A stretch of 64,000 bases of DNA from Vreelandella massiliensis (GTDB lineage Bacteria > Pseudomonadota > Gammaproteobacteria > Pseudomonadales > Halomonadaceae): positions 73,578 through 137,577 of the forward strand of contig NZ_LT699745.1 in assembly GCF_900155385.1 (NCBI RefSeq), written 5' to 3'. How positions within the stretch are numbered: position 1 is the stretch's first letter; each line of letters opens with the position of its first letter. Shown piece by piece: positions 18,963 to 28,352 of the stretch. The notes under the pieces were generated by a model. The model was not told the origin of the DNA. It worked only from the letters and a program-made list of their open reading frames with translations, and ran no database searches. A program made the translations under genes and the position numbers.

Positions 18963-21731
18963 ATGGTCTGTTTTCATAAGCGCCCACTGGCGCGTTTCAC
19001 CTCGCTAAGCCTAGGTAGCCTGGCGCTGCTACCCTTCCCTTCCTTTGCCGACACACCGGCTGGGCGAGTGATGTTTGTTCACGGCAATGCCACCATCGAG
19101 CGTGACGGTGAACGCTTGCCCGCCGAGCGCGGCGCCGACTTCTTCGCCGGCGATACCTTTCACACCGAGGCCGCCAGCACGCTTCAGCTACGTTATAGCG
19201 ACGGCGGCACCAAAGCCATTCGTCCTGAAAGCTCTTACACTCTTGAGCGCTACGAACTCGACGAAGACTCACCGGAAGACTCGGAACAAAGTGGTGAGCT
19301 GCTGCGTGGAGGGTTGCGTGCGATTACCGGCGCCATCGGCCGCAACGCCCCGGAAAACGTCACGCATAGCACCCCCGTTGCCACCATGGGCATCCGCGGC
19401 ACCAGCTTTCAAATTCTGCACATACCCGAAGGCGGAAGCGACGCCCTGCCCGGCGTCAACCCAGGCAGCTACCTTTACGTCGAAAGCGGCATGCTGGCCA
19501 TGTCGACGGATGCCGGCGAAACCTTGATTCGCCCCGGGCAAGTCTTCTTCTCACCATCGCGCGATGCTGCGCCACAGCTAGTGCCTGGCGGAGTCAACAT
19601 CTTTGAGCAGCTTGATAACAACATGCCGCAAGGCAGCGAAAACGAGAGTGAGGAAACACCTTCAACAGATGCCGCCCAAGGCACCGAACCACCAGCAAGT
19701 GACACCAGCCCTACGACAACAACCTCCACGGAAGGCACGTTTTTTGACAACGCCGAGCTAACCTCCGTCGACACAAACGAGTTGCAGGAGACCCAAAGCG
19801 AAACCGAAATTGACGTGTCACTGGCAGAAACAGAACAAGATGCAGAAGAGATTATCGACGATTCAGACGAGACTGATGACACCGGTGACTCGGATGAGAC
19901 CGACGACACCGACGACTCGGATGAAACCGACGACACCGACGACTCGGATGAAACCGACGACACCGACGACTCGGATGAAACCGACGACACCGACGACTCG
20001 GATGAGACCGACGACACCGACGACTCGGATGAGACCGACGATACTGGTGGAACTGGTGGAACTGGTGGAACTGGTGGAACTGGTGGAACTGGTGGAACTG
20101 GTGGAACTGGTGGTAATGATGAATCAAGCGAAGAACCAGAACTCAATCAGCTTATCCAAACAGAACTTGTCTTCGATAGCCTTAATGCACTGCGTAACCG
20201 AGATACACCGGGTAGTGACTTTATAGGAAGTGATCCTGACACCAGCTTTGTTACCGTCGCGTTTGATCGCAAAGACAACAACCTCTCAGGTATCTCCGCT
20301 AACGCCACGCGCTGGCGGGAAGACGGTGGCGCCCTTACCGGCATTAACCGCTCGCAATCACAGTCGATTCATAGCATCTCGAATGCTACACCGGTCATAG
20401 CGGATACTTTGCCACTTGCGGAAGATACGTCTTTATATTGGGGCCGCTGGGCGGCAAGCGACCTACGCCTTGTGGATGAGGAAAACGGGACGTTAAGCCC
20501 GCTTGAGGGCGATCTTCATTACATGGCAAGCAACGCGGTATTAAGTGCCATCAGTGAAGAGGACTTATCGACTCTATTCACTTCACCAAGCGACCTGCAA
20601 GGCTCCACAATTCCTTTTAGTGTTGCAGCCAGTACCGGGCTTAGCACTAATGGGAAAACGCTGCATTTAGATGAGCAAGACTCACAGCTCACCATTAGTT
20701 CAGACGGTACCGACCTCTTTATCGCAGCCGATTTTTATCTCGATGCTACAGAAGATGAGCAGAGATACCACGCCAGCGGACAACTCGCATTAACTAACTT
20801 CGCAGTAGCTGTCGAAGGCACACGCAAAACGATCACGCTATCTGGTACCGATATTGAAAACGGCAATTTCAGCGGACGCTTCCTGGGTCACGAGACCGCT
20901 ATCGGTGCAATGGGTAACTTATACGTTGAAATTGATACCGGTGATGACGATACAATCACCGCCTACGGCAGCCTCGGCTTTGAGCGTAAGCTGAAAACCG
21001 CTCCCTGGATAGACTTCAAGCCAGACCAAACCAATGCACTTTATCGCTCTGGCGACGAAGCAGATATACACGCGCTTTATCAGCGTAATATCGCTCCTGA
21101 TGCTGGTAATTTTGGCACCTACCCAATTGGTGAAGGTGAAGGTGAAGGTGAAGGTGGAGGAGAAATCGTTTGGGGATACTGGGAGCGGGATACAGAAGTG
21201 CCCCATTATGTAGACAAAACAGGCGCACTTTCCGCTCCCATCGCCTTTATCGCCGCTTCCGATGAAATTTCGATTTCCGACTCCCTGAGCATGTCACTTA
21301 GTGAGTCAGCCATTAGCAACACCCAAACAAGGGTGATATTCAGCTGGGTCGACGGCACTGGCTTAGTACCCAATGATGGTGGTGAGATTGTCTCCATATC
21401 AACCAACAGCTTTGTCGAGCTTTCCAGTGACGGCCCTCTAGTTGAGATTCACTTGGAAGATTATGGAGTACTGCATGGGTATGGCTCGCTCGAAAACGGA
21501 ACCTACCCCCTTAATAATATCTCACTGGAAAATTTATCCTGTGGCGATAGTGGCTGCTTTGACAGTGGCGAATTCAACGGCAAGTATATCGGTGAACAAG
21601 CCGAAGCGATTATGAGCTTGATTGAAGCTTGGAATTCCGGTGATGAAGGAAAAACCAACGAGCATGTCGGCACCGGCGTGTTTGAGCGCTTTGACGGCCT
21701 AGAGATCGACGATCCTGATATTGGAGGTTAA
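18963..21731 (+). CDS. Exported FecR-domain protein with acidic and GGT repeats
   Basis: 922 residues. A signal peptide ends near SFADT, and a FecR-type domain follows at about 25-210 (GRVMFVHGNATIERDGERL, STLQLRYSDGG, TPVATMGIRGTSFQI). Then come an acidic Ser/Thr-rich linker, seven 9-residue DDSDETDDT units, seven GGT units plus GGN, and a large C-terminal region of beta-rich sequence without a recognised family, including a short GEGEGEG run. There are no membrane helices and no sigma factor nearby, so it is not a classical FecR anti-sigma factor. It lies 12 bases after the TPR/barrel gene and converges on the CHASE2 cyclase with only 7 bases between stops. Confidence 0.82.
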   Translation: MVCFHKRPLARFTSLSLGSLALLPFPSFADTPAGRVMFVHGNATIERDGERLPAERGADFFAGDTFHTEAASTLQLRYSDGGTKAIRPESSYTLERYELDEDSPEDSEQSGELLRGGLRAITGAIGRNAPENVTHSTPVATMGIRGTSFQILHIPEGGSDALPGVNPGSYLYVESGMLAMSTDAGETLIRPGQVFFSPSRDAAPQLVPGGVNIFEQLDNNMPQGSENESEETPSTDAAQGTEPPASDTSPTTTTSTEGTFFDNAELTSVDTNELQETQSETEIDVSLAETEQDAEEIIDDSDETDDTGDSDETDDTDDSDETDDTDDSDETDDTDDSDETDDTDDSDETDDTDDSDETDDTGGTGGTGGTGGTGGTGGTGGTGGNDESSEEPELNQLIQTELVFDSLNALRNRDTPGSDFIGSDPDTSFVTVAFDRKDNNLSGISANATRWREDGGALTGINRSQSQSIHSISNATPVIADTLPLAEDTSLYWGRWAASDLRLVDEENGTLSPLEGDLHYMASNAVLSAISEEDLSTLFTSPSDLQGSTIPFSVAASTGLSTNGKTLHLDEQDSQLTISSDGTDLFIAADFYLDATEDEQRYHASGQLALTNFAVAVEGTRKTITLSGTDIENGNFSGRFLGHETAIGAMGNLYVEIDTGDDDTITAYGSLGFERKLKTAPWIDFKPDQTNALYRSGDEADIHALYQRNIAPDAGNFGTYPIGEGEGEGEGGGEIVWGYWERDTEVPHYVDKTGALSAPIAFIAASDEISISDSLSMSLSESAISNTQTRVIFSWVDGTGLVPNDGGEIVSISTNSFVELSSDGPLVEIHLEDYGVLHGYGSLENGTYPLNNISLENLSCGDSGCFDSGEFNGKYIGEQAEAIMSLIEAWNSGDEGKTNEHVGTGVFERFDGLEIDDPDIGG
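19857..20045 (+). repeat. 27-bp coding tandem repeat (DDSDETDDT), 7 units
   Basis: Seven near-identical 27-bp units encode DDSDETDDT (the second begins with G). Codon differences are few and cluster in the outer units, suggesting recent expansion. Length variation between strains is likely. Confidence 0.95.
20046..20117 (+). repeat. 9-bp coding tandem repeat (GGT), 7 units plus GGN
   Basis: Seven exact copies of ggtggaact are followed by ggtggtaat, directly after the 27-bp array and in the same frame. They give a flexible Gly-Gly-Thr linker. Confidence 0.95.
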
Positions 21732-21738
21732 TAAGCAC

Positions 21739-23970
21739 TTACTTCTCCGTATGCGTCCAGACGCCGTCCCAGTCTGCCGGGGGCGGCTCATTTTTAAAGT
21801 GTTCGATCCGCTCCAGATACATCCGCGTGGGGGCGTCGTCCTGATCGGATAGCGCCTTGAAAGCACGCTCGGCGGATGCAAAATCCGCTGCTTGATAAAG
21901 ATCCATCGCCTGCTCGAAGGCCGCGTGCCAATCTCGCTGAGCGCCAGTAAGCGAGTCCCAGCGGCTAATCGGTTCTAAAATCCATAGCGGGGTGCTGCGC
22001 CCCTTTACGCGGACTTTATCGAGGCGGCGATAGCACCAGCCGGGCGCCTGCTCGGCGGTGGTGTCGCTGACGATCACGCTTACGCCATACGCCTTGGTCA
22101 ACCCTTCCAAGCGCGAGCCGAGATTGACGTTATCGCCCATCACCGTATACGCCATGCGAAAGCTGGAACCCATGTTGCCCACACTCATCGGGCCGGTGTT
22201 GAGGCCCACGCCCATTGCCAGTGCGGGTTTGCCCTCGGCGGTAAACTCACGATTGATGTCTTCCAGGGCTTCTAGCATCGCAAAAGCACCCTCAAGCGCG
22301 TGATCCGCGTGTTGCTCGTCGTGCAACGGCGCGCCCCAGAACGCCATAATGGCGTCACCCATGTACTTGTCGATGGTGCCGTTGTGCTGATGAATCGCGC
22401 CGGTTAATGGTGTCAGCAGCCGGTTCATCACCTCGGTCAGCTCTGCGGGGGGAATGGACTCAGAAAACGCGGTAAAGCCGCGCACATCGGAGAACAGTAC
22501 AGTGAGCTCGCGCTCCTCGCCCTCTAGGCCAAAGCTTTCGCCACTATCCACCATGTCCTCCACCAGCTCGGGAGGAATGTACTGGCCAAAGCGGTCAGCG
22601 ACCCAGCGTTTTTGCTGTGTTTCACGTAGAAAGTTCATCGCCAAATGCCATAGCATCTGCGCCACCAGCAGCACCAGCAGGCCCGCGATAGGCAGTGCAA
22701 GCCCTTGATACCACGCCCACAGGTTACCGCCTACCGCGGTGGCCAGCAGCACGCCACTCAACAGCAACAACAACGGCGCATTTAAGCGTGGATACAGCAG
22801 CACCATGATAAGCCCCAGCACACTCAGGCTAACCAGCTCAAAGCCAAGCACCCAGGGCGGCTGCGCCTTGAAGCTCTGGTGCAGCATGCCGGCCAGCAGG
22901 CTCAAGTTAATCTCCGGCCCGGGGAAGACCGCCCCGACCGGCGTGGAGCGCAGATCCATCAGCCCCGGCGCGGAGGCACCGAGTATCAACGTTTTTCCCG
23001 CCAGCGCTCCCGGCTCAAGCCGGCCTTCCAGCACATCCATCGCCGAGATGTAGTCGAAGTGCCCGCGCGGGCCGTACCACGGCACCAGCGCCGCCCCCCG
23101 CGCATCCACGGGGATTTCAAAGCCACCCACGTCCAGCGCTTCCAGCTGAGCGACTCCCGCGCCTTCGCCAATCATGGGGGTAATGGTGGGCTGACCCAGC
23201 ATCGCGAGTAGCATCGCCAGCGGTAAATTGGGGTATAGCTCTCCCTCCCAACGCTGCAGCATCGGGACACGACGAAAGACCCCGTCATCATCCACGCGCG
23301 GGTTATCGAAAAAGCCCGCGCCGAGGGCGCTCTGCTGCAGCATGGGCAGGTTGGCGGTGTAGCGCTCAGGCGTGGGGAACGGCAGCGGCGAAGAGGCCTC
23401 CACGGTAGCCGGCAGCGGTAGCTGCCCCACGGAGGGCGGGTCACTCGGTTGACGCGAGGCCTGAAAATAGTAACCCAGCACCACCGGATAATCGGCCAGC
23501 GTGCTGGCCAGCTGCTCATCCCCGTCCGCAGGCGGCGACACATCGCGCAGTTCCGGGTAGTCGCGCGTCAGCGCTTTCCAGTGCTCCCGCCACAGCGAGG
23601 CCTCAGGCTCGGCAAACACCACATCAATGCCTAAAAGTCCCGCGTCGTACTCGTTAAACAGCGTCTCGATCAACTCGGCGAGCGTGGCGCGCGACCACGG
23701 CCACTGCCCCACTTCAAACAGGCTGCGCTCATCGATATCGATAATGGCCAGCGATGGATCTTTCTGCCCGGAGAGCGTGCCACGCACCTTAAGGTCATAC
23801 GCCTGCCACTCTAGGCGCTCCAGCATAGGCAAGGGCATCCACCCCACTCTTTCCGCCAGCAGCAAGACAACAATCAGCGCACCGCCAAGGTATTGTAGCC
23901 AACGCCAATAGCGGCTCTTGATGGAAGGGTGTTGTTGAGAAGAGCGCTGTTGAAAAGAATCTGTCGACAC
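21739..23970 (-). CDS. CHASE2-domain adenylate cyclase (class III)
   Basis: 743 residues from a GTG at 23970 with GAGG 8 bases upstream. After an N-terminal membrane helix comes an extracytoplasmic CHASE2 sensor (about 40-340; LAIIDIDERSLFEVGQWPWSR), then three membrane helices and a class III cyclase domain. Both metal aspartates are present (FSDVRGFT near 494, YMGDAIMAFW near 538). Lys in TIDKYMGD and Asp in VMGDNVNLGSR are the adenine-selecting type, so cAMP rather than cGMP is expected. An open frame continues upstream to a TTG at 24030. It converges on the FecR-domain gene, a pairing that suggests a common envelope-sensing role. Confidence 0.9.
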   Translation of the reverse strand: MSTDSFQQRSSQQHPSIKSRYWRWLQYLGGALIVVLLLAERVGWMPLPMLERLEWQAYDLKVRGTLSGQKDPSLAIIDIDERSLFEVGQWPWSRATLAELIETLFNEYDAGLLGIDVVFAEPEASLWREHWKALTRDYPELRDVSPPADGDEQLASTLADYPVVLGYYFQASRQPSDPPSVGQLPLPATVEASSPLPFPTPERYTANLPMLQQSALGAGFFDNPRVDDDGVFRRVPMLQRWEGELYPNLPLAMLLAMLGQPTITPMIGEGAGVAQLEALDVGGFEIPVDARGAALVPWYGPRGHFDYISAMDVLEGRLEPGALAGKTLILGASAPGLMDLRSTPVGAVFPGPEINLSLLAGMLHQSFKAQPPWVLGFELVSLSVLGLIMVLLYPRLNAPLLLLLSGVLLATAVGGNLWAWYQGLALPIAGLLVLLVAQMLWHLAMNFLRETQQKRWVADRFGQYIPPELVEDMVDSGESFGLEGEERELTVLFSDVRGFTAFSESIPPAELTEVMNRLLTPLTGAIHQHNGTIDKYMGDAIMAFWGAPLHDEQHADHALEGAFAMLEALEDINREFTAEGKPALAMGVGLNTGPMSVGNMGSSFRMAYTVMGDNVNLGSRLEGLTKAYGVSVIVSDTTAEQAPGWCYRRLDKVRVKGRSTPLWILEPISRWDSLTGAQRDWHAAFEQAMDLYQAADFASAERAFKALSDQDDAPTRMYLERIEHFKNEPPPADWDGVWTHTEK

Positions 23971-24077
23971 GCCAAGGACCTCGCTGCCAATGTAATGACA
24001 ACCTAGCACGCTGGGCGCGTTAAAACGCAAACGCCTCGACCAAAGGCCGAGGCGTATTAGGTCACTGCACTAAACCG

Positions 24078-25298
24078 TTAACTCATCTTGGCGACGGGCT
24101 TTTTCGCCGCTTCGCCGGTGAAGAAAAACGGCCGCAGCTTCACGCCGAGCATATTCCCCGCGAACGCCGCGACCAGCCATACCCAGCCATGGAGACTACC
24201 GGAGGCGATGCCGCTGAAGTAAGCGCCGATGTTGCAGCCAAAGGCCAGACGCGCGCCATAACCGAGCATCAAGCCACCGACGACAGCGGCGATCACCGAG
24301 CGTAGCGGAATATTGAAGTTGGGGGCGAAGCGGCCCGCCAAGCTTGCGGCCATCAACGCGCCGAGGATGATACCCACGTTCATCACCGTGGTGATATCGC
24401 TCCACACGCTGGCTTCAAGCGCGGCGGCGTTCCAGGAGGATTGCCAATAGCCCCACTGGCTCACGTCACCGCCCACTAGGGTGTACGCCTTGGCGCCCCA
24501 AAGCGCAAAGGCTGAAGTAATCCCCCACGGGCGCCCCGCCAGCGCCAGGGTGGCAAAGTTCAAAAGTGCAAGCCCCACGGCGCCGGCCACCAACGGCCAA
24601 GGGCCGTTAAGCCAGCGCGCCATGCCCGGCTTGTTCACTGCAGGCGCCTGCTCTAGCTGGCCGTGACGACGTTTTTCCATCACCACGGTAAAGACAGCAA
24701 TGGCCGCGAACAGCGCCAGGCTGATGGCGATACCACCTCCCGTACCGGCTACCTTCACCAACGACACCGGCTGAAACGCGGGCAAGCTCTGCCACCAGGC
24801 AAAGTGCGCTGAGCCGATCACCGAGCCAACGATAAAGAACAGCAAGGTAATCATCATCCGCGCATTGCCGCCACCGGCGGTGAAGAGCGTGCCGGAAGCA
24901 CAACCACCACCAAGCTGCATGCCCAGCCCGAAGATAAACGCGCCGACGATCACGGAGACGCCGATGGGGGCAACAAAGCCGTACACGGAGGTGCCAAATA
25001 ACGACCCGGCCCCGAGTGCCGGAAAAAACAGCACCACGGCCAGCGCCAGCATCACCATCTGCGCACGTAAGCCACGGCCTTTACGCTCGGTAATAAACAC
25101 TCGCCAGGCCGAGGTAAAACCAAAGGCGGCGTGGTAGAGCACCATGCCCAGCAGGCCACCCACGATCATCAGCAGGCCCGTATTGGCCTCGAACACGATG
25201 CCGATCAACAAAGCGCCCAGCACAATCAGCGCGCCCGCCGTCAACGGCAGGCGATAGCGCGGCAACGTCGTGGCGACAGCAGCGGAAGCGGTAGACAT
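24078..25298 (-). CDS. YeeE/YedE family sulfur (thiosulfate) transporter
   Basis: 406 residues with about ten or more membrane helices. Both family cysteine motifs are visible: GGGCASGTLF in the first half and FGCNIGAYFSG in the second, as in TsuA, which imports thiosulfate. The ATG at 25298 has AAGG 8 bases upstream; a GTG at 25307 is a less likely start. No TusA-like partner gene is next to it. Confidence 0.87.
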   Translation of the reverse strand: MSTASAAVATTLPRYRLPLTAGALIVLGALLIGIVFEANTGLLMIVGGLLGMVLYHAAFGFTSAWRVFITERKGRGLRAQMVMLALAVVLFFPALGAGSLFGTSVYGFVAPIGVSVIVGAFIFGLGMQLGGGCASGTLFTAGGGNARMMITLLFFIVGSVIGSAHFAWWQSLPAFQPVSLVKVAGTGGGIAISLALFAAIAVFTVVMEKRRHGQLEQAPAVNKPGMARWLNGPWPLVAGAVGLALLNFATLALAGRPWGITSAFALWGAKAYTLVGGDVSQWGYWQSSWNAAALEASVWSDITTVMNVGIILGALMAASLAGRFAPNFNIPLRSVIAAVVGGLMLGYGARLAFGCNIGAYFSGIASGSLHGWVWLVAAFAGNMLGVKLRPFFFTGEAAKKPVAKMS

Positions 25299-25321
25299 AA
25301 CAATCACCTTGGGTTGAAAAA

Positions 25322-25347
25322 ACGCCTGCTGAGGAGCAGGCGCTTTT
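25322..25347 (-). terminator. Hairpin with T-run ahead of the YeeE/YedE gene
   Basis: On the minus strand, gcgcctgct-cctc-agcaggcg is followed by TTTTTT. It sits 24 bases upstream of the transporter ATG and about 170 bases after the trpS stop. It could end trpS transcripts or act as an attenuator in the transporter leader. Confidence 0.75.
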
Positions 25348-25457
25348 AAGAAATGGTTGTCAGAATAACGCTAGAACTAAATAACGTAAAATGCTTTATC
25401 GTAGCTCTTTTATTCCATTTAGAAATATATAGGTATAGAGCCAATCAACACGGCCCA

Positions 25458-25513
25458 GTCGAAGGGAGAGGTGAAACCCCTGCATGCCCTTCGACAGGCT
25501 CAAGGCGAACGGG
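25458..25513 (+). repeat. Dispersed CCCTTCGACAGGCTCA element, copy 2, with inverted arm
   Basis: CCCTTCGACAGGCTCA followed by AGGCGAACGG occupies 25487-25513, overlapping the region just after trpS. An inverted arm GTCGAAGGG lies at 25458-25466, so the element can fold as a 9-bp hairpin with a 20-base loop. It matches copy 1 at 9350-9373. Confidence 0.75.
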
Positions 25514-25519
25514 GTTGCG

Positions 25520-26539
25520 TTAAATAAACCGCCCAAGACCTACGGCATCGCGGAGTTTTTCCATGGTAACCGTCGCTTCTTCGCGGGCGCGCTCGGCGCC
25601 TTTTTGCAGCACGGCTTCGATGTGGCCGGGGTCTTCCATCAGGGCGTTGTAGCGCTCTCGCGGCTCGGCCAGGTGGGCATTGAGGTACTCAAACACCTGG
25701 TTTTTCGCCTCGCCCCAGCCAATGCCCTCGGCGTACTGGGCGCGCATGGCATCGGTTTCCTCCGCCGATGCAAAAGCAGAGTAGATCTGGAACAGCGTGC
25801 AGGTATCCGGGTCTTTCGGCTCGCCGGGCTCCAGCGAGTTGGTTTTGATCTTGCGCACCAGCTTTTGCAGTTTCTTCTCGGAGACGAACAGCGGAATCGT
25901 ATTTTGGTAGCTTTTGGACATCTTGCGCCCGTCCAAACCGCGCAGCACTTCAACCTTCTCGTCTACCACCGCCTCGGGCAGGGTAAAGTACTGCCCCTTA
26001 TAGAGGTGGTTGAAGCGCCCGGCGATATCCCGCGCCATCTCGATGTGCTGAATCTGATCGCGGCCGACCGGCACTTTGTTAGCGTTGAACATCAGAATAT
26101 CGGCGGCCATCAGCACCGGGTAGCCAAAGAGCCCCATGGTGATGCCTTTATCCGGGTCCTGGTTGCCCGCTTCTTCGTTCTCGGCAACGGCGGCCTTGTA
26201 AGCGTGGGCGCGGTTCATCAGCCCCTTGGCGCAAACGCAGGAGAGCATCCAGGTGAGTTCGGGGATTTCGCGGATATCCGACTGGCGGTAGAAGATGGCG
26301 TTGTCGGTATCCAGCCCCAGCGCCAGCCAGGTCGCGGCGATCTCCAGGCGGGACTGCTGCACCAGTTTAGGGTCTTGGCATTTGATCAGCGCGTGGTAGT
26401 CGGCCATGAAGTAGAACGACTGCACGCTGGGGTCCTGGCTTGCTTCAATCGCCGGCTTGATCGCCCCGACGTAGTTGCCAAGGTGCGGGGTGCCGGTGGT
26501 GGTAATGCCGGTAAGAACGCGGGTTTTGGATTGGGTCAT
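25520..26539 (-). CDS. trpS: Tryptophanyl-tRNA synthetase
   Basis: 339 residues, class I synthetase with a HIGH-like [11 protein letters not shown] motif near the N-terminus and KMSKS in [11 protein letters not shown]. It charges tRNA-Trp in the cytoplasm. It lies after the pilX gene on the same strand with a gap of 72 bases. A positive-strand open frame across this gene is a shadow. Confidence 0.97.
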   Translation of the reverse strand: MTQSKTRVLTGITTTGTPHLGNYVGAIKPAIEASQDPSVQSFYFMADYHALIKCQDPKLVQQSRLEIAATWLALGLDTDNAIFYRQSDIREIPELTWMLSCVCAKGLMNRAHAYKAAVAENEEAGNQDPDKGITMGLFGYPVLMAADILMFNANKVPVGRDQIQHIEMARDIAGRFNHLYKGQYFTLPEAVVDEKVEVLRGLDGRKMSKSYQNTIPLFVSEKKLQKLVRKIKTNSLEPGEPKDPDTCTLFQIYSAFASAEETDAMRAQYAEGIGWGEAKNQVFEYLNAHLAEPRERYNALMEDPGHIEAVLQKGAERAREEATVTMEKLRDAVGLGRFI

Positions 26540-26611
26540 GGCTATGGCTCTTGGTCAAATGGCGCCATGATAACGTGCCGCCACAAGCAAGGCGAATGGG
26601 CAAGGGCGAAG

Positions 26612-27739
26612 TTAGAGAGGGATCCAGACGTAACCACCGCCAAGACCTGTTAATGCACTTGCATTATATCTAGCTCCCCCGTTGGGAGTTGCTGAGTTGA
26701 CAGTTATATTACTCAACCCATCAAAAGAAACTAACGATCCATAAAGGCTATAATTTTTCCCTAATGTAACCTGCCCTGCTTCTTTATAGCCCTCTTCCCC
26801 CTCAACACCCCTACTACTCTCAACAATAATCAAACCTTCATGACTACCAGTACCTCCGGCATTAAAGACGCCACCACTACGCACCACTATAATACCCGAT
26901 GTATTTATATTCCCACTAGATTTAACTTCATCTCCAGTTATTTCAATTACATTGGATTTATTGGAAATATCTTTTTCAACTGATCCAGATGAAAGTTTAT
27001 CACCTCTCAACCCTTCAACAAACTTCTTCCAATCCTCAATTTTTTTCTCACCTTCTTCACGTGAATAAATATTTTTATAAAAATTTTCATTCGGCCTCTC
27101 TTGCTCACCCACCCTATCTCCTGAACCTGGCCGACAACCAGCACCCTTACAATCAAAGTCGTTGGGAAGATTGGCTTCACCGAAAAAATAATCATCAAAA
27201 GAGTGACTGCCCGGACATCCGGCACCAACACAAAGCAACGTAGCGTCGATATTAGTAGGGTAATCATAAGGATCTTTAGTACCAGGATTTTGAGCAACAG
27301 CTATAATGTGCTCTGCCACTTTCTTACCCTCTGTCCTTTCCAGCACATACCCCCGAGCAAGAAAAAAAGGAAATCGCAAGTTATTCCCTGTTTCTTCTTT
27401 ATAAAAATCTATTGCCTGTTGACACTTTTCTTCTGTATTACCTGCTACACATTTAACATACTCTTGATCTAACAAAACATCAGGATTTTTCAAAAGAACA
27501 AAACCGTTTGAGTCAGGCTCGCCCCAATTTTCATTATCTTCCTTTTTAAGTGCGACATAGTTCGTGCGGATATACCCAGCCACGTCTTCAGCCGCCATCT
27601 GCGCCAGAGCTGCCGCGCGATAATTCCCCGCCAGCCGCTCATCGATCAGCGCGGAGTTCATACCGGAAATGCCGATCATTAGCGAGCCAGCCAGTAGCGC
27701 TAGAACAATAACGAGGGCGGCGCCTTGTTGTTGATGCAT
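26612..27739 (-). CDS. pilX: PilX-like type IV pilus minor component
   Basis: 375 residues from an ATG with GAGG just upstream. The N-terminus (QQQGAALVIVLALLAGSLMIG, then MNSALIDERLAGNYRAAALAQMAAE) is the PilX_N pattern. Two Cys-rich stretches and acidic, Asn/Lys-rich sequence follow, then a beta-rich Gly/Ser/Asn C-terminus ending in GGGYVWIPL. It is the last gene of the minor pilin set. Its central 900 bases are strikingly AT-rich compared with the neighbouring trpS and ispH genes, as often seen for rapidly evolving surface genes or transferred DNA. Confidence 0.82.
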   Translation of the reverse strand: MHQQQGAALVIVLALLAGSLMIGISGMNSALIDERLAGNYRAAALAQMAAEDVAGYIRTNYVALKKEDNENWGEPDSNGFVLLKNPDVLLDQEYVKCVAGNTEEKCQQAIDFYKEETGNNLRFPFFLARGYVLERTEGKKVAEHIIAVAQNPGTKDPYDYPTNIDATLLCVGAGCPGSHSFDDYFFGEANLPNDFDCKGAGCRPGSGDRVGEQERPNENFYKNIYSREEGEKKIEDWKKFVEGLRGDKLSSGSVEKDISNKSNVIEITGDEVKSSGNINTSGIIVVRSGGVFNAGGTGSHEGLIIVESSRGVEGEEGYKEAGQVTLGKNYSLYGSLVSFDGLSNITVNSATPNGGARYNASALTGLGGGYVWIPL

Positions 27740-27751
27740 ATTTTTCCTCAA

Positions 27752-28339
27752 TCAATTACAGCTATTCCCAGGACAATTGGGAGGGCCACCGCCAGGAGAA
27801 CCACCGCCAGCGCCAGCGCCAGCGCCAGCGCCAGCGCCAGCGCCAAAGTATTCATCAGTCACTTCTTTACGGGAAGCAACCTTAAACTCTATTGACTTAC
27901 CACTTATTTCAATAGGCAGCGAAATAGTGTGAAGGTACTTACCTTCATTTGGCTCTACACCAATATCGTCTTTATTACTTTCATTGCACTGTTCTTCACG
28001 AGATGGCACATCGTCATCTTGACCAGGCTCTTTTAATGGCTTAACAACAGTAAGCAAAGGTTGGTCATCATTTTTTTTATCGTAGATAGTACATTCACAG
28101 ATATCGTCAAATTTACATTCAAGACTATAATTACTTTCTCCATCTCGACGTATACGATTCACAACGGAACTAGCAGCAAAAACTACAGATTCCTGCTTAC
28201 GACTTATCTCTTTAACATTCTGAAAGGTCTGAAAGGTAGTGAGGAATAGCTGTCCAGCACCCAGAATAATGATGGTGCCAATAACCATGGCGACCATCAG
28301 TTCAACGAGAGTAAAACCCGATTGCTGGCGCTTCAACAT
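27752..28339 (-). CDS. pilW: PilW-like minor pilin
   Basis: 195 residues from the ATG at 28339. It has a prepilin leader (MLKRQQSG|FTLVELMVAM) and hydrophobic helix, a RQESVVFAASSVVNRIRRDG segment typical of PilW, an acidic Cys-containing middle and a low-complexity Gly-Ala tail ending CPGNSCN. Family members are usually longer (about 250-350 residues), so this is a short version. It lies 12 bases before the pilX start. The AT-rich composition continues into this gene. Confidence 0.8.
   Translation of the reverse strand: MLKRQQSGFTLVELMVAMVIGTIIILGAGQLFLTTFQTFQNVKEISRKQESVVFAASSVVNRIRRDGESNYSLECKFDDICECTIYDKKNDDQPLLTVVKPLKEPGQDDDVPSREEQCNESNKDDIGVEPNEGKYLHTISLPIEISGKSIEFKVASRKEVTDEYFGAGAGAGAGAGAGGGSPGGGPPNCPGNSCN
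27806..27845 (-). repeat. 6-bp tandem repeat encoding Gly-Ala in pilW
   Basis: Nearly seven uninterrupted copies of gccagc (plus strand) encode (GA)n near the PilW C-terminus. Being a multiple of three, copy changes would alter length but not frame. Confidence 0.9.
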
Positions 28340-28352
28340 AGCGACGCTACCT

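Noticed and set aside
19857..20117. Possible CRISPR-like array
   Set aside because: Units are contiguous without spacers and code for protein repeats in frame.
19475..20146. 223-residue minus-strand Ser/Val/Pro-rich frame
   Set aside because: Antisense of the FecR-protein repeats; low complexity only.
24078..25298. Thiosulfate system with TusA partner
   Set aside because: No TusA-like gene is adjacent; only the transporter can be supported.
25484..26653. 389-residue plus-strand frame
   Set aside because: Shadow of trpS on the other strand, which has all synthetase motifs.
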